A DNA stretch of 64,000 nt, taken from NCBI GenBank assembly GCA_002379985.1, contig DFVG01000030.1, forward strand, positions 2,129 to 66,128, read 5' to 3'. The notes beneath the pieces are model-generated. The model saw only the letters and a program-made list of their open reading frames with translations, searched no databases and was not told the origin of the DNA. Positions 52,845 through 62,390 of the stretch are shown piece after piece (the first letter of the stretch is position 1; each line of letters begins with the position of its first letter). This DNA is from Flavobacteriaceae bacterium UBA4166. Its GTDB lineage: Bacteria > Bacteroidota > Bacteroidia > Flavobacteriales > Flavobacteriaceae. The position numbers were made by a program, and so were the translations under genes.

Positions 52845-53510
52845 TTAGTGTGGAAGTTGATTAAAATGATGGTAGAGGGCAATAAAAATAAAACCTACCG
52901 GAATGGCTACCGCGTAGAATTTGGTAAACCCTTTGATGGCTTTAGAATATTTGTTGTTCCATCCCATGGTTTGGAAGGAAGAAGCAAAGCCATGCCATAA
53001 GTGAAAGATCAGCAACACGAACGCCAAACAATACAAGCCTACGCGCACGGGGCTTTCAAACTTGTGTACTAATTCAGGATAGTATCGAGATTCCATAGCT
53101 TCGTTGACATCTACATATTTATAAATGATTTCCGGCACCCAAAAATCATAAAAGTGTAGCCCTAGAAAAGCGAGGATTACAAGTCCTGAAATGATCATAT
53201 TTCGCGATGCCCAACTAGAATTGGCACTACCCCTGTATTTTTTATAACTGTGAACACGCGCTCGGTTGTTCTTGATCTCTAAAATGATTCCCATTACAAA
53301 GTGAAAGATGATCCCCAAGATCAATACCGGTTGTAATGCGAATTGCACCAAACCATTGGTTCCCATGAAGTGCGACCACTCGTTAAATGTATCCGGTGAT
53401 ACGACTGAGGAAAAATTTATGGTAAAATGTTGTGCTAAAAATACTACAAGAAATAAACCTGAAAGTGCCATGGCAACCTTTCTGGCGATGGAAGAAGATA
53501 CAATTCCCAT
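52845..53510 (-). CDS. sdhC: Succinate dehydrogenase cytochrome b subunit
   Basis: This 221-residue membrane anchor has five hydrophobic helices (first: [18 protein letters not shown]) and conserved His residues ([26 protein letters not shown] and [14 protein letters not shown]) that can hold two haems b. It is the B-type anchor, a single subunit replacing SdhC/SdhD. It is the first gene of sdhCAB, with a good promoter about 30 bases upstream. Confidence 0.95.
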   Translation of the reverse strand: MGIVSSSIARKVAMALSGLFLVVFLAQHFTINFSSVVSPDTFNEWSHFMGTNGLVQFALQPVLILGIIFHFVMGIILEIKNNRARVHSYKKYRGSANSSWASRNMIISGLVILAFLGLHFYDFWVPEIIYKYVDVNEAMESRYYPELVHKFESPVRVGLYCLAFVLLIFHLWHGFASSFQTMGWNNKYSKAIKGFTKFYAVAIPVGFIFIALYHHFNQLPH

Positions 53511-53541
53511 TATGGTTTTCTTTTCAAAAATTTACGACGTA

Positions 53542-53573
53542 CAAAAATACGGCTCAAACGTGGGAATGCCAAA
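53542..53573 (-). promoter_or_regulatory. Bacteroidota-type promoter for sdhCAB
   Basis: On the minus strand, TTTG (53573-53570), a 20-base spacer and TATTTTTG (53549-53542) match the consensus in full, giving a leader of about 27 bases before sdhC. Confidence 0.75.
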
Positions 53574-53618
53574 CTTCTCCAACGCTTATCGTATTATTCA
53601 GATTGATTCTAAAAACAG

Positions 53619-56462
53619 TTACTGAACTTCCCAGGCGGTACTGTCCTTAACGCCGTTTACAGACACAGTAATCGTATAACTTCCCTTAGGCAAATACATG
53701 GCTCCATTAGAAGCCGGGGATAGCTTTGTTCCTGCTTTTTCTAAGTTCTTCACCCCTTTTTTCGAAGCCGTTACATCATAGGTTATCAGGTTCACTCCTT
53801 TGTCTGCGTTTACCTCCATTGTTTGCACTTCGGTGCCGTCTTCGGTCGTAATCGAAATGTTTCCCTTTCCGGAAGTCGGACTGAAAAACTGAATGGCGAC
53901 TTCAGGCTCGTAAGCATCCATCCACGGACTAAAACTATTTCCCCAACGCCGACTCGAACGAACATTTTCTGGCGTTGTTATCGCAACGGAGTTCATCGGC
54001 GTGCCTCCTACTTCTTGTAGTAACGAAATATCCGCCACGTAGAAGGATCGTCCGTGCGTTCCTAATACTAAATCTTTATCACGCTCCTGAACCACCAAGT
54101 CATGTACCGCCACTGCAGGTAATCCTTCCGCAAAAGGATGCCAAGTGTTTCCGCGATCCATACTCACCCAAGCGCCATTGTCGGTTCCTACATAAAGAAC
54201 CTCTGCGTTCGCGGGGTCTTCTTTGATGACGTTGACCGGAGATGCAGGTAGGTTTGATGATATATCTTTCCAAGTTTGTCCATAGTTATCACTCACATAT
54301 ACATAAGGCGAAAAATCGTCCCAACGATACCCGTTTAGGGTGGCATAGACTCTTGCTTTATCATGTGAAGAGGCGATCACCCGACTCACCCACAGATTGG
54401 CTGGCATGTTTTTAGAAATATCCACCCAGTTGCCTCCCGCATTTTTGCTGATATAAATTTTACCATCATCGCTTCCGGTATAGAGCAATCCAAATTGAAA
54501 GGGAGATTCGCTAATACTCGTCAATGTTCCATACGCCACATTCCCTTTCTTTCCGCCGGTGGTCAAGTCGCCTGAAATAGCTTCCCAATCATTTCCTTGA
54601 TTCATGCTTCGCATCAGCTTGTTGGCCCCTAAATAAAGAATATCTTGGTTGTGCGGACTCAACAAAATAGGTGTTTGCCAATTGAAACGATACGGACTAT
54701 CTCCCAACTCATGCTTCGGTTGGATGTATTGCTGTTCATCGGTTTCGCGATTGATTCGGAAATAATTTCCGAATTGAAACCCTGTATACACCACATTGCT
54801 ATTTCGGCTGTCAATTTGCACCTGCATCCCATCACCGCCCATAATCGCTTGATACGGATTCTGACCCGATTGCATCCACTCATTGTTCATTTCTGATGTG
54901 TGCGGACCTACCCAAACTCCGTTGTCTTGGAGACCACCATACACATTATAAGGCTCTTCATTATCCACGTTCACCGAATAGAACTGTCCTACGGAAGGGG
55001 AATTGTTTTTAATCCATGTTTCACCATCATCATAGCTAATATTCACACCTCCGTCGTTCCCATTGATAAGATGCCCAGGACGTTTCGGATTGATCCAAAG
55101 CGCGTGGTGATCGGCATGAACATTTTCGGCACTGATACTAGTAAAAGTCTTTCCGCCGTCCTTCGATTTCAGAATGGGCACACCATAAATATAGATCGCA
55201 TCGGCATTTGAGGGATCTACATGAACTTTTCCGAAGTAATACCCATATGAATAATACACACCATCTAAATAGCCATCGTGCGTTTTCTTCCAACTCTTTC
55301 CGCCATCGGTACTTTTATACACTTCGGCACCAATCACCGGCGTGTCAAACAACATACTGTTAGCATCTTCTAAATATTTGGCGAGATCTTCTGGCTTGAC
55401 CGTGCCGCTTCGCACCATATTCTTCACGTTTTCCGGTCGGTATTTTTCCTGAAATCCATTCTGACGTAGATATTGCTTCAACTTATTATTATCTAGCGCT
55501 AAGAACTGAGAGGTAGACATGCTTTTGAAATCTTCCTTCTGAAGCATATCGCTATTATTTTGCGTAGCTTTTTCTTCATCTCTTCGGAATTGATTATCGT
55601 GAATTGCGTACACCACCTGGTCATTTACCACCGCAAGACCAATACGCCCCACGCCTTCACCGGTAGGAAAGCCGCTGCCATTCACCGAAACTTTTATCCA
55701 CGTATTTCCCGCATCAGTACTTTTATAAACAGCACTGCCGTCACCACTTCCGCGGAAATTCCACGCTTTACGATCTTTATCCCACGAAGCGGCATACACC
55801 GTGTTGAAATTATTTGGGTTTGCTTCCATTTCTATGATCCCTGATTGGTTATTCACAAAAAGGGTTTTATTCCAAGTGACACCGCCATCCATGGTTTTGT
55901 AAACGCCACGTTCGTCATTGGCTGAATACAAATGCCCTGTAGCGCTTACCAGCACCTCATCAGCGTTGTTGGGATTGATCAAGATCGCACTTATATGATG
56001 CGCATCTTCGAGTCCAATGGTATTCCAAGTTTCCCCTTTATCAGTACTTTTTAGGAGTCCGATTCCCGCATACGAAGAACGCGAGGCATTCACCTCTCCG
56101 GTGCCCACCCAAATGGTATGTGATTTCCAATCAACTGCCACACAGCCTACATTTTGAGTGCCGCTATTATCCAACACAGGCGTAAAGGAAGTACCATTAT
56201 TATTGGTATACCACAATCCTCCGCTTGCATACCCTACGTAGAATTCTACAGGGTTTTTAGGGTTCACGGCAAGTCCGGTTACTCGACCCGACATGATCGT
56301 AGGACCAATATTTTTGAAAGGAAGATTTTTTACGATGGAATTCTGACTGAGTTGCTGCATTTTTTCCACTCCGGAAGTTAGATCCTGAGCAGAGGTTGCT
56401 GCGGGTTGCGCCAGGACAGAAAATGTCGCTACGGCGAGAAATAGTGTAAAAATGTTTTTCAT
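53619..56462 (-). CDS. Secreted Asp-box (BNR/sortilin-like) beta-propeller protein
   Basis: This 947-residue exported protein has signal MKNIFTLFLAVATFSVLA. At least ten SxDxGxTW-type Asp-box repeats are visible, such as STDKGETW, TMDGGVTW, STDAGNTW, STDGGKSW, SYDDGETW, SDNYGQTW and SMDRGNTW. This is the layout of VPS10/sortilin-like propellers, probably two rings. A C-terminal beta domain (about 850-947) resembles the fused module of such exosialidase-like proteins but has no type A T9SS tail. Sialidase active-site residues are not evident. A glycan- or peptide-binding role is plausible, unproven. Confidence 0.83.
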   Translation of the reverse strand: MKNIFTLFLAVATFSVLAQPAATSAQDLTSGVEKMQQLSQNSIVKNLPFKNIGPTIMSGRVTGLAVNPKNPVEFYVGYASGGLWYTNNNGTSFTPVLDNSGTQNVGCVAVDWKSHTIWVGTGEVNASRSSYAGIGLLKSTDKGETWNTIGLEDAHHISAILINPNNADEVLVSATGHLYSANDERGVYKTMDGGVTWNKTLFVNNQSGIIEMEANPNNFNTVYAASWDKDRKAWNFRGSGDGSAVYKSTDAGNTWIKVSVNGSGFPTGEGVGRIGLAVVNDQVVYAIHDNQFRRDEEKATQNNSDMLQKEDFKSMSTSQFLALDNNKLKQYLRQNGFQEKYRPENVKNMVRSGTVKPEDLAKYLEDANSMLFDTPVIGAEVYKSTDGGKSWKKTHDGYLDGVYYSYGYYFGKVHVDPSNADAIYIYGVPILKSKDGGKTFTSISAENVHADHHALWINPKRPGHLINGNDGGVNISYDDGETWIKNNSPSVGQFYSVNVDNEEPYNVYGGLQDNGVWVGPHTSEMNNEWMQSGQNPYQAIMGGDGMQVQIDSRNSNVVYTGFQFGNYFRINRETDEQQYIQPKHELGDSPYRFNWQTPILLSPHNQDILYLGANKLMRSMNQGNDWEAISGDLTTGGKKGNVAYGTLTSISESPFQFGLLYTGSDDGKIYISKNAGGNWVDISKNMPANLWVSRVIASSHDKARVYATLNGYRWDDFSPYVYVSDNYGQTWKDISSNLPASPVNVIKEDPANAEVLYVGTDNGAWVSMDRGNTWHPFAEGLPAVAVHDLVVQERDKDLVLGTHGRSFYVADISLLQEVGGTPMNSVAITTPENVRSSRRWGNSFSPWMDAYEPEVAIQFFSPTSGKGNISITTEDGTEVQTMEVNADKGVNLITYDVTASKKGVKNLEKAGTKLSPASNGAMYLPKGSYTITVSVNGVKDSTAWEVQ

Positions 56463-56592
56463 GAGAGGGTTCGTTTATTCGCTTTTCAAATTACTGAAAT
56501 ACCCTCGTATACCAAAATTTATCTGTGAAGTAGGTTTCGCCTTATGTGGTCTCTGTTATTTCCTGTATTTTTGAACAAAACAACATGCGATC

Positions 56593-57885
56593 ATGAAATA
56601 CCAACCCATAAACCGAGACCTATTTACCAAGAACCGTAAGGATTTTATGGCGATGATGGAGCCAAAAAGTATTGCGGTCTTTAACAGTAATGATATTTAT
56701 CCCATTGGTGCTGATAGCACCCTGCCTTTTGAGCAAGCACGGGACATATTTTACCTCTCGGGCGTGGATCAAGAGGAAAGCATTTTAGTATTATGCCCCG
56801 ATGCTGCCGATGAAAAACATCGTGAAGTATTGTTTGTACGGGAAACCAATGCACATATTGCCGTTTGGGAAGGAGAAAAGCTGACGAAAGAAAAAGCCTT
56901 GGAAACAAGCGGAATCAAAACCACCTATTGGTTGAAAGAGTTTGACAAGATCTTCTTCGAATTGATGACGCAATCGGAAACCATTTATTTCAACACCAAT
57001 GAGCATTATCGCCAAGCCGTAGAAACGGAAACACGGGAAGATCGCTTTATCAAAAAGACCAAAGCACAGTATCCTGCACATCGCTGGGCGAAGAGCAATC
57101 CAATTTTGCAACGCTTACGCGCCGTGAAGAATCCGATTGAGATCGATCTCATGCAACAAGCCTGTAATATCACCGAAAGAGGCTTTCGTCGCGTACTGGA
57201 CTTTGTGAAACCCGGTGTTTGGGAATTTGAAATTGAAGCAGAATACATGCATGAGTTTCTTCGGAATCGAAGTAGAGGGTTTGCGTATACCCCAATTATT
57301 GCGAGCGGCAACAACGCCAATGTGTTGCATTACATTGAGAACAACCAGCAGTGCCAAGCCGGCGACCTGATCTTAATGGACGTTGGGGCCGAATATGCCA
57401 ATTACAGCAGCGACATGTCGCGTACCATTCCGGTGAGCGGGCGGTTTACCGATCGACAGAAAGAAGTCTATAAGGCCGTAAATCACGTGAAGGAAGAAGC
57501 GACCAAAATGCTCATTCCCGGAACACTATGGAAAGAGTACCATGTGGAAGTAGGTAAATTGATGACTGCCGAGTTGTTGAAATTAGGACTCCTCGACAAG
57601 GCTGATGTGACCAATGAAGATCCCGACTGGCCCGCGTACAAGAAATATTTCATGCACGGGACAAGTCACCATATCGGACTCGACACTCACGATTACGGAA
57701 TTTTATGGGAGCCCATGAAAGCCAATATGGTCTTTACCGTAGAACCGGGGATCTATATTCCCGAAGAAGGCTTTGGCATTCGTTTGGAAGACGATGTTGT
57801 GATTCAGGAGACGGGAGAACCGTTTAACCTCATGCGAAATATTCCTATTGAAGCGGAAGAGATCGAGAGCATTATGAATGCGTAG
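56593..57885 (+). CDS. pepP: Aminopeptidase P family (Xaa-Pro) metallopeptidase
   Basis: This 430-residue M24B peptidase removes N-terminal residues before proline. The N-terminal domain (about 1-170) has creatinase-like AMP_N features (FYLSGVDQEESILVL). The pita-bread domain holds the metal ligands Asp263 and Asp274 (LMDVGAEYANYSSDMSRT), His359 (HGTSHHIGLD), Glu384 (VEPGIYIP) and Glu399 (IRLEDDVVI). All five are present, so it should be active. A TATTTTTG -7 element lies 20 bases upstream. The permease gene follows by 25 bases. Confidence 0.94.
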   Translation: MKYQPINRDLFTKNRKDFMAMMEPKSIAVFNSNDIYPIGADSTLPFEQARDIFYLSGVDQEESILVLCPDAADEKHREVLFVRETNAHIAVWEGEKLTKEKALETSGIKTTYWLKEFDKIFFELMTQSETIYFNTNEHYRQAVETETREDRFIKKTKAQYPAHRWAKSNPILQRLRAVKNPIEIDLMQQACNITERGFRRVLDFVKPGVWEFEIEAEYMHEFLRNRSRGFAYTPIIASGNNANVLHYIENNQQCQAGDLILMDVGAEYANYSSDMSRTIPVSGRFTDRQKEVYKAVNHVKEEATKMLIPGTLWKEYHVEVGKLMTAELLKLGLLDKADVTNEDPDWPAYKKYFMHGTSHHIGLDTHDYGILWEPMKANMVFTVEPGIYIPEEGFGIRLEDDVVIQETGEPFNLMRNIPIEAEEIESIMNA

Positions 57886-57910
57886 CTATACCTAGCACCC
57901 GTTAAATGCG

Positions 57911-59203
57911 ATGCCTATGAGCAAAGAGATTGGGTTAAAAGATGCCATTTCAATTGGGATCGGGGGAATGGTTGGTGGTGGTATATTTGCGGTTCTTGGA
58001 CTCGCTGTTTCTTTGGCAAAAGGGGGAACGCCCCTTGCTTTTTCCTTTGCCGGAATAATCGCCTTGCTTACGGCGTATTCGTACGCCAAACTTTCAAAGA
58101 AATATCCACAGAATGGAGGTACGGTAGCATTTGTCAATAAGCAGTTCGGGAACGGCATCTTCGCTGGTGGCATCAACAACCTACTTTGGGTGAGCTATAT
58201 CGTAATGCTTGCTCTGTATGCCTCGGCCTTTGGGTCCTACGGATCAGAGTTGTTTTCCCTAACCGGTACCAAAGAATGGGATGTGCATATATACCAATCG
58301 GCAATTTTGCTGCTTGCGTTACTGATCAACTACCTTAGCGTCAAGCTCGTTAGCGGCATCGAATCGGTGGCCGTGATTGTTAAGCTATTTATTCTGGTGG
58401 CATTTATTGGTGTTGGCTTTTATGGACTCACGGCCAACTCTGAAAATTTGACGCAATTAACTCCAAAGAATTGGGAAAACCCATTGCTTCTGCTTTCGGG
58501 AGGAATGGTAATTTTTGTAGCCTACGAAGGATTCGAATTGATTGCCAACTCGATTTCAGATTTAAAAGACAGAGAGAAAAACACAGAAAAAGCTTATTTC
58601 GGAGCCGTTGGATTTGTGATCATCCTCTATATATTAATTGCCATAGTAACGGTAGGCGCGTTGCCCTTTCAACAAATTGCAAGCGCTCAAGATTACGTTC
58701 TGGCCAAAGCTGCCGAGCCTACCTTAGGACAGGTTGGTTTTACCATTATTACCGTAACCGCCTTGATCTCCACGTTCTCTGCTATCAATGCGACGGTATT
58801 AGGTAGTGGTCGCGTAAACTATGATATTGCCGAAGACAACGAATTGCCGAGATACTTTACGCACAAATTTTGGGGGAAACCCATTGGGTTCTTAATCACA
58901 GCAATACTGTCTGTTACTCTGGTAAACCTCTTCAACCTACAGAGCATTTCCACCGCTGGAAGCTCCGGATTTTTGTTGATTTTTGCCATCGTGAATTACG
59001 TTGGCTACAAAAGGCATAAACAACTACACTCAAAGAAATGGATTCATCTCCTAGCATGTTTCCTTTGCGCGCTAGCGTTCGTAACGCTTTTAACACAACA
59101 GTTCGGAAGCAATAGAATGGGTGTCTTCATTGCGGTTGGAATCATCGCTTTCTGTTTTGTGGCCGAATGGCTTTACAAAAGAACGAACCAGAGAAAACAA
59201 TAA
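57911..59203 (+). CDS. APC-superfamily amino acid permease
   Basis: This 430-residue transporter has about twelve hydrophobic helices. The first helix is GGMVGGGIFAVLGLAVSLAKGG, here given by its core GGMVGGGIF, the unwound substrate-binding segment of APC permeases; FVAYEGFELIANS is the helix 6 counterpart. It probably imports amino acids by proton or sodium symport, though the substrate cannot be told. Start codons at 57911 and 57917 are both possible. It lies 25 bases downstream of the peptidase gene, which fits a peptide and amino acid use operon, but the link is weak. Confidence 0.88.
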   Translation: MPMSKEIGLKDAISIGIGGMVGGGIFAVLGLAVSLAKGGTPLAFSFAGIIALLTAYSYAKLSKKYPQNGGTVAFVNKQFGNGIFAGGINNLLWVSYIVMLALYASAFGSYGSELFSLTGTKEWDVHIYQSAILLLALLINYLSVKLVSGIESVAVIVKLFILVAFIGVGFYGLTANSENLTQLTPKNWENPLLLLSGGMVIFVAYEGFELIANSISDLKDREKNTEKAYFGAVGFVIILYILIAIVTVGALPFQQIASAQDYVLAKAAEPTLGQVGFTIITVTALISTFSAINATVLGSGRVNYDIAEDNELPRYFTHKFWGKPIGFLITAILSVTLVNLFNLQSISTAGSSGFLLIFAIVNYVGYKRHKQLHSKKWIHLLACFLCALAFVTLLTQQFGSNRMGVFIAVGIIAFCFVAEWLYKRTNQRKQ

Positions 59204-59221
59204 GCTATCGGTATTTTGGTG

Positions 59222-59518
59222 TTACAGTACCAACACCCCATTCTCGGTAGCGCCAAAATCATTCCACCAGAATTCATCAGCTTGATCGTCGTTGGTATAC
59301 GCACCATCAATGATGTAACGAAACTCGTAGGATTGATCTTTAGGCAGGTTAATGCTGCCTTTGAAATTTCCGTTCTTAAGTTTTTTCAAGGCAGTTTCTT
59401 CGGAATTCCAAGCATTGAAACTTCCTACTACTTTAACTTCTTGCGCTGCTTCGGCCGGAACCGTGAAGGTTACTTTACAGATCGGCTTGCTTTTTAAATA
59501 TTGTTTCTGAATCGCCAT
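59222..59518 (-). CDS. Orphan glycogen-binding (CBM48/AMPK-beta-like) protein
   Basis: This small protein of about 98 residues is nearly all one early-set domain: VTFTVPAEAAQEVKVVGSFNAW, LKKLKNGNFKGSINLP and YEFRYIIDGAYTNDDQADEF match the isoamylase N-terminal/AMPK-beta glycogen-binding fold (VxVxGxFNxW and YxFRYxIDG). No enzyme or kinase partner lies next to it. It may bind alpha-glucan, but the binding Trp pair should be checked. The ATG at 59516-59518 is the start; longer versions lack fold residues. Confidence 0.85.
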   Translation of the reverse strand: MAIQKQYLKSKPICKVTFTVPAEAAQEVKVVGSFNAWNSEETALKKLKNGNFKGSINLPKDQSYEFRYIIDGAYTNDDQADEFWWNDFGATENGVLVL

Positions 59519-59640
59519 AATTATTGCTTTTAGATCCGACTCAAATCTAGGGAAGTACCAACTTGCACCCAAGCTTCTTCTCATAAAATATGACCCCCCT
59601 ATAAACTTCGGAAAATTCAAATCTCTTTATTGTGAATTCA

Positions 59641-59683
59641 GCAAAAAAAGAAGTTGAAACCAATAAAATTTTCACAACTTCTT
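59641..59683 (-). terminator. Terminator downstream of brnQ
   Basis: On the minus strand, AAGAAGTTG, an 18-base loop and CAACTTCTT (9-bp perfect stem) are followed by TTTTT. It lies 100 bases past the brnQ stop. The rest of the 264-base gap holds only a near-palindrome GGAAACGTTTTC (59721-59732), which could be a LacI-family operator. Confidence 0.7.
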
Positions 59684-59782
59684 CAAATTTACAACTCTTT
59701 ATTTTTCAGTGTTTTATGTCGGAAACGTTTTCGAAAATAGAATGTTTATGGCTAAATGATCGAAAAACGTCAATTCGAAGGA

Positions 59783-61060
59783 TCATTTTGAAGCCTCCCG
59801 CCTATTTTTCCGAAGCAATTGTGCTACTACAAAAGTGAATACTGCCGGCAGTAACCAACCTAAATTTTGAGAATACAATGGGATGTTTTGAAACCATCCC
59901 GGGATAGATTCCGCTAGAAGAATCGTACTTAGAAATTCAGGAATGCTAAAGAGAATGGTGACAAACACGACCGCACGAAATACTCCCTTAGTAGTAATCC
60001 GTTCCGGAAGCACATTAAGTAGGATCAAGATAATGGTCAATGGATAAATAATCATCAAGGCCGGCACCGCGATGTCAATAATATAGCCAACGTTGAATTG
60101 CCCAACGGCCACACCCAACACACAGGCAACGATAGCCGTTACGATAAACACGGTATGGGAATCTCCCAGCAACCCTTTGAGGAAATCGGCCGTACCGGTG
60201 ACGATTCCTACCGCGGTGGTAAAACACGCCAAGGCAACCAATACGGCCAAAAAAGCAGCCCCAAAAGTGCCCAAGGTTTCAATACTTAAAAAGGTAAGCA
60301 GTTCGGTTCGTGTACTTCCATCAAACGCCGAAGCATATAAGGCTCCCAATGCGATCAACCCGGCATAGATCACAAAAAGACCAACCCCTGCCAAAAGTCC
60401 CGCTTTCCCGATCATGCGTTTTCTTTCTTCGTAAGTGTGCTTTCCTTGTAGAGCAAAAGAAACCACGATAACACCCCCTACTACTACACCACCAATGGCG
60501 TCAAAGGTTTGATACCCTTCTAATACTCCCATACTAAACGGACTGGAGGTTGCGGTTGCTATCATTTCGGTTTCAGTAGCTACCCCAATTCCAACAATTA
60601 ACAAAAGCAACAAGATGATAAGCGGCGTTAGAAACTTTCCAATGAGGGTTAACAGTTTCGAGCGGTTCAGCACAAAAAGCAACACCAGGCAAAAGTATAT
60701 TGTACTGAACCACAAAGAAGAGATTTCAAAGTAAGGAGCGATGGCCATTTCATAAGTTACCGAAGCCGTACGGGGCGATGGCAATGAAGCCGAGATCGCA
60801 TAAATAATGATCGCATAGACTACGGCTGCTCCGGGAGATATTTTCTTCGCAAAATCAGTTAAATTTCCTTGCAGACGAGCATGACCATAAATAGCTAAAA
60901 TAGGGATGACCACAGCAGAAACAGCAAACCCTAATGCTACCCATACCCAATTACTACCGGATTGAAATCCCAGAAAAGGAGGCAGGATCAAATTTCCTGC
61001 ACCAAAAAAAAGGGAGAACAAAGCGAAAGCAGTAATTAAGGTTTGTTTGGTGTGATTCAT
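59783..61060 (-). CDS. brnQ: Branched-chain amino acid transporter BrnQ
   Basis: This LIV-II family carrier of about 425 residues has twelve hydrophobic helices, opening ITAFALFSLFFGAGNLILPP (the conserved FFGAGNLIFPP signature), with SLPSPRTASVTYEMAIAP and TTAVGIVTGTADF inside. It imports leucine, isoleucine and valine with sodium or protons. I use the ATG at 61058-61060 because the conserved first helix begins seven residues later; the 36-codon longer version would cross into the divergent hydrolase gene. The convergent terminator lies downstream. Confidence 0.92.
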   Translation of the reverse strand: MNHTKQTLITAFALFSLFFGAGNLILPPFLGFQSGSNWVWVALGFAVSAVVIPILAIYGHARLQGNLTDFAKKISPGAAVVYAIIIYAISASLPSPRTASVTYEMAIAPYFEISSLWFSTIYFCLVLLFVLNRSKLLTLIGKFLTPLIILLLLLIVGIGVATETEMIATATSSPFSMGVLEGYQTFDAIGGVVVGGVIVVSFALQGKHTYEERKRMIGKAGLLAGVGLFVIYAGLIALGALYASAFDGSTRTELLTFLSIETLGTFGAAFLAVLVALACFTTAVGIVTGTADFLKGLLGDSHTVFIVTAIVACVLGVAVGQFNVGYIIDIAVPALMIIYPLTIILILLNVLPERITTKGVFRAVVFVTILFSIPEFLSTILLAESIPGWFQNIPLYSQNLGWLLPAVFTFVVAQLLRKNRREASK

Positions 61061-61090
61061 TGCCGGATATTTGTGGTCAAGATAGGAAAA

Positions 61091-61864
61091 ATGCAAACGG
61101 ATTTTCACGGGACTCCCATTTTTTACGACCACGATGTTCGAGGGACGAAGACCCTCGTACTCTTGCACGGTTTTTTAGAAGATCGTAGCATTTGGAGTAA
61201 TCTATACGACTCTTTTTCTCCTAACCTATCGCTCCTTGCTATTGATCTTCCCGGTCACGGCGAAAGTGGTCTCAGAGAAGAGGTGCTTGGTATGACCGAT
61301 ATGGCAGAAGTTGTTTTTCATGTAATGACCGTGACGCAGACGACATCGGCGTATGTTATGGGCCATTCTATGGGAGGGTACGTAGCATTGGCGTTCGCCG
61401 AAAAGTTTCCGCAAGCCTGTGAGGGTCTAATCTTATTGAATAGTAGTTGTGAGGCCGATTCCCCGGAACGTATTGTGAACAGGAAGCGAGCGCTTCAAGT
61501 GATCAAAAAGAACAAAGACAGTTTTATTTCGATGGCCATCACCAATTTATTTTCGCCAAGCGCTCGCAAAAGTTTTGAATCAGAAATAAAAAAGCTGATC
61601 AAAAAAGCACAGGCGATGGAGGTAAAATCGATTGAGGCCTCCATTCGTGGAATGATAGAACGAAAAGACCGCACTCAATTTTTACGGCAATGGAAACGGC
61701 CAAAATATCTTATATGTGGAGCGGAAGACCCTATTATTCCATTTTCAGCATCCAAGAATATGGCCCTACTCACCAAAACCCCATTGATTCGTTTGGACGG
61801 AAGCCATATGGGTTGGTTGGAAAACCCTTCAGAACTCAAAAAACATTTGCGTTTTATCGAATAA
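61091..61864 (+). CDS. Alpha/beta-fold hydrolase
   Basis: This soluble hydrolase of about 257 residues has the oxyanion segment LVLLHGFLEDRSIW, nucleophile Ser93 in VMGHSMGGYVAL, Asp213 in GAEDPIIPF and His239 in LDGSHMGWLENP, so the triad is complete. It is a general esterase/lipase-like or MenH-type enzyme; no substrate can be assigned. The ATG at 61091 is used; 16 upstream codons would overlap brnQ. It is divergent from brnQ with a 30-base gap. Confidence 0.87.
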   Translation: MQTDFHGTPIFYDHDVRGTKTLVLLHGFLEDRSIWSNLYDSFSPNLSLLAIDLPGHGESGLREEVLGMTDMAEVVFHVMTVTQTTSAYVMGHSMGGYVALAFAEKFPQACEGLILLNSSCEADSPERIVNRKRALQVIKKNKDSFISMAITNLFSPSARKSFESEIKKLIKKAQAMEVKSIEASIRGMIERKDRTQFLRQWKRPKYLICGAEDPIIPFSASKNMALLTKTPLIRLDGSHMGWLENPSELKKHLRFIE

Positions 61865-61872
61865 ATATGCTT

Positions 61873-61907
61873 TTTGTCGATGTTTTTAAGAAATTTTTAT
61901 ATATTTC
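61873..61907 (+). promoter_or_regulatory. Probable promoter for the zinc-ribbon gene pair
   Basis: TTTG (61873-61876), a 23-base spacer and TATATTTC (61900-61907) match the Bacteroidota consensus except for the last base. Transcription would start about 16 bases before the ATG. Confidence 0.5.
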
Positions 61908-61928
61908 GATTGACAAAAACTCAAACCT

Positions 61929-62174
61929 ATGAATGCTACCTCCCTCAAATCCAACAGTGTGGCTTCTTTATTTTGCGCTACACTAGGGCATCGCTACAAG
62001 GTCACCCGAAAAGTTACCAATCACATTAACGAATATCGCTGCAAACATTGTGGACGAGAAATGACCGACAATGTTTCGGGCTATTTAGAGCGATTGGATG
62101 CCAAATCCCGTTCCATCAACGCGGCTCTCTCTGAACTTTTCGAAAAAAAATCCAAACGCATCGCTGCTCAATAA
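61929..62174 (+). CDS. Small zinc-ribbon-like protein (C-x4-H-x16-C-x2-C), first of a tandem pair
   Basis: This 81-residue protein has C16-x4-H21-x16-C38-x2-C41 (FCATLGHRY and EYRCKHCGREM), a likely single zinc-binding ribbon, followed by a basic helical tail ending KKSKRIAAQ. It resembles the small prophage-associated DUF1660-like proteins in outline, but I do not recognise a function. It has a promoter-like sequence just upstream and is followed after 7 bases by a second protein with exactly the same ligand spacing. Confidence 0.78.
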   Translation: MNATSLKSNSVASLFCATLGHRYKVTRKVTNHINEYRCKHCGREMTDNVSGYLERLDAKSRSINAALSELFEKKSKRIAAQ

Positions 62175-62181
62175 AACGATC

Positions 62182-62385
62182 ATGAAACACCTACGCTGTA
62201 AATTAAAAGGACATCAACTCAAGAAAATTGAGAAAGAATCGATCTTGATTCAAGAATACCGATGCACCTGTTGCGGTCAAAAATATACAACTGACGGCTA
62301 CGGAACCTTAGTAAGACTCACAAAACATTGGGAACGCAACAACCTCCTTTTTGAAAATTATTTAGGAAAACGCATGGTATCGTAG
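62182..62385 (+). CDS. Small zinc-ribbon-like protein, second of a tandem pair
   Basis: This 67-residue protein has C6-x4-H11-x16-C28-x2-C31 (RCKLKGHQL and EYRCTCCGQKY), the same spacing as its neighbour at 61929-62174. The two clearly come from one duplication. The short C-terminal helix (LVRLTKHWERNNLLFENY) differs. Both ORFs begin with an ATG, and the gap between them is 7 bases, so they are co-transcribed. The end is 5 bases from the convergent thiL stop. Nucleic acid or protein binding is only a guess. Confidence 0.75.
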   Translation: MKHLRCKLKGHQLKKIEKESILIQEYRCTCCGQKYTTDGYGTLVRLTKHWERNNLLFENYLGKRMVS

Positions 62386-62390
62386 CGAGA

